NCBI GenBank assembly: GCA_002633025.1
Contig: NMRB01000469.1
Location: 10,595 to 74,594 of the forward strand
DNA length: 64,000 nucleotides
Direction of reading: 5' to 3'
Origin: Notospermus geniculatus
Taxonomy: Eukaryota > Nemertea > Pilidiophora > Heteronemertea > Lineidae
Below are positions 41,401-44,400 of this stretch, in pieces. Every line of letters begins with the position of its first letter. The first letter of the stretch is position 1. The translations under genes were made by a program, and so were the position numbers. The notes under the pieces are model-generated. The model searched no databases. It saw only the letters and a list, made by a program, of their open reading frames with translations, and was not told the DNA's origin.

Positions 41401-44400
41401 CCCGACAAATCCTTTGTTATTTTCTCGGTCCGCTGCCTTTTAACAAAGCATTTCCTGCCGGTGCGTTTTCCCGCAGCGCGAAAATGCATCAGTGGGTTCG
41501 GGCCTTTAGGGTCAAATTCATAACGCAGTTCTATCGTTAGAACCGTCTTAGGCCGGTTCCAAGTATCGTCAACCACTGTACTTGGAACCGGCCTAAGACG
41601 GTTCTAACGATAGAACTGCTTTATGAATACGACCCTAAGACCCTAGTAGCTGCAAGGGGCTCAATGCAAGTAGTACTCACAGAGAGCCGAATGAGAGTAC
41701 CAATCGCTTAAGAACATGTGTGAATTTCCTGTATGTGAATCAATTGCTCTTATTTTTTTCACTCTCATTTAAAATGTCAATAAAAATAAAATACACAAAA
41801 CCAAATGGTTCCGTTCTCCAGCACAAATCAATCTTATCGCACACCTGTGAAACATTAAAATGTCTGAGTGCTGTTCCACCCGTGATGTAGGCTTTCAAAA
41901 CAAGAGTGGAAAATTACATTGTACCGAGCCTAATAGTATAATAGTAGGGTCCCACTGGCGACTTTTGCCCACGACAAGGGGCGAATCGGAAGTCTGCAAT
42001 ATTCCCTCGACAAGCAGCGATATTTAACATTCGTAATTTTCACGAGTTGTCATCTGGTCGCTGATTGGTCGAGCACTCGCAGGCCTAGATGAAGTTAGTT
42101 GTGGGCAGCCGTAGATGCTCGTAGTTTCTTCGCACATTACTCGTGGCTAGTCGCAGGCTGTCGTAGATAGTCTAGGTTACTCTTCCAAAACCAAGACCTA
42201 CAATTCTGTACGACTATGAACGACACGGGTGCGATTATATACAATGTAACTTCAGACTGACTTCGACAAAAATTTTGTCACGGGCAAATTTCAAATTTTT
42301 GAAAATTTTTCTGCGAGCCAGAGAATCATTGCGAACATACAGTCAGAGAAGTGTTAGAGGAGCTACGATTTTTTCATTCGTCCCTTGTCGCAGACCAAAA
42401 TTCACCAGTGGGACACTACCATAAGCCTAATGCGAGTGATCCACCGACTTTACGACGAGTTTACGATCAGTTTGCGATTAGTTCATGACGCGTTTGCGAC
42501 TAGTTTACGACGAAAAATCAGCGTTCACGACGAGTTTGCGACTCATTCTCGACTGAATTCTGTTGACGACTAGTTTGCGACGAGCTTACGACGACATCAA
42601 ACATGTTTTATTTGGTTCGGTGGATCAGCTTCAACGTCGCGTCATTTCTTTATGATCAGTTTGTGTCTAGTTTACGACGAGTTTGCGATTCGTTGACGAC
42701 TGCCGTCGTGAAACTGATCGTCAACTCGTTGTTTATGTAAAGTCGGTGGATCACCCACGTAACACTTTCACTGCTGTCACACGACCTACATGTAAAAGCG
42801 AAGCAGAAATTGCCAAAGACATAACACTGTCATACCATAAGATGTTCCAGGACCGAAATCATTTCCAGCATCAACCATGGTATTCCCCAGCGTTTCCTCA
42901 TTGGTCATCCGATCTCGCTTCTTCTTTTCAAGTTTGTCGTAAAAATATTCTTCCATTCGTACGCCTGAAAACATCGAAAACAATGCAGCATTTTTTACAT
43001 GACTAGGGAATACCCGTTCAGTGGGGGAAACAGAAAGTCTGGCGCACGTCATGCGAGACGCGTCACGTCATTAGGAGCGCTTCGGGGCATGATGACATCA
43101 TTTCGTCACATGACGTTGCCGACGTCACGGATGATGCGACGGAAATCTCGGTGACGTCACGACGTCAAAATGCGTAAACAGCATGGTTATTTTTGTTAAA
43201 TCTTAATATTTCAAAATCTATTCTGAGGCAAATCAAAATTCGGGCCTCGTAAGCACACTTCTGAGGTCTGTCTACATGTGCATACCAAGTTTGGGGGTGA
43301 TCCGTTCGTCAGTCTTGGAGAAAATCACGGACAAACAAACTCACTCTTCTCAAATTATAGAAGTCACTCTCCAAAAATTTCGCAAATTTTCGACCCAAAC
43401 CGGGGTCTTCTTCAGGCTGGCACTTTCAAGTCGAGCTACCAGAAATGAAAGTGACTATTAGATACAGCTCGACTTGAAAGTGCCAGCCTGAAGAAGACCC
43501 CGGTTGGGGTCGAAAATTTGAGAAATTTTTGGAGAGTGACTTCTATTATTATATCATTTTGTGTGTCGCCCTTTGTGCTCTATTTTTGGATATTCTCAAA
43601 TTATAGTATGATAATGATACCATTTTTTTTGCAGCGTACTAGAACTCTTTCCTGCTTGTGCTTTTACTTCAAATTCTGCACGAAAAAGCATCTCAACCAA
43701 CTGACCAAAAGGAAGGTAAAGTGCCGTCATGAACCGTGGGGGACACCCAAGAAAAAATTTAACAGTAAAAAACACAATTTTATCTATTTTGAATAAAAAA
43801 GTTTCCACCGGGCTCTATCTAATAGTCACATCCAGTGTTTCCACCAGAGGGTACTATGGGTACTCTGCTTAAAAATACCCTTAAAGGAACAGAAAAGGGC
43901 CAATTTTGAGATTTTCAAATCAAACTGCCGGTATTGTGAGTCCTAAAATGATATCATAAGGCATTTGAAATGTTGGTAGCTCAGTTTGGTTGGCAAACTG
44001 GTCAGTTCCCCTTTAATTTCATGGGGTTTTTGCTGATTTTGAAAATTTAGTACCCTCAAAAAAATTTCTGGCAGAGACCCTGCATGCAAATCAGGGACTG
44101 GGCAGCTGACAGTCGATATCTCAAACATCACAAAAAGTCCAACGTACACCCTACATCAAAATGGAAAAAGTTAACGAGTCCAATTATATATACCTCCACC
44201 AGTTTGAGGAGATAAAACGACTCCTAAAATTGCCACTGGGCTGAGCTGCTCTGAACATTACTTACAAGCCCTATGTATTTTACCTAAACATGTACCTGTA
44301 GCAAAGAGTTTTTAAGACGGATTTAAATCTTATGTGTCCTCGTTAACAAATCAAGAAAATTCTCAGGGCAGCTTTCCATTGGAGCGTTTCCATGCACGGA

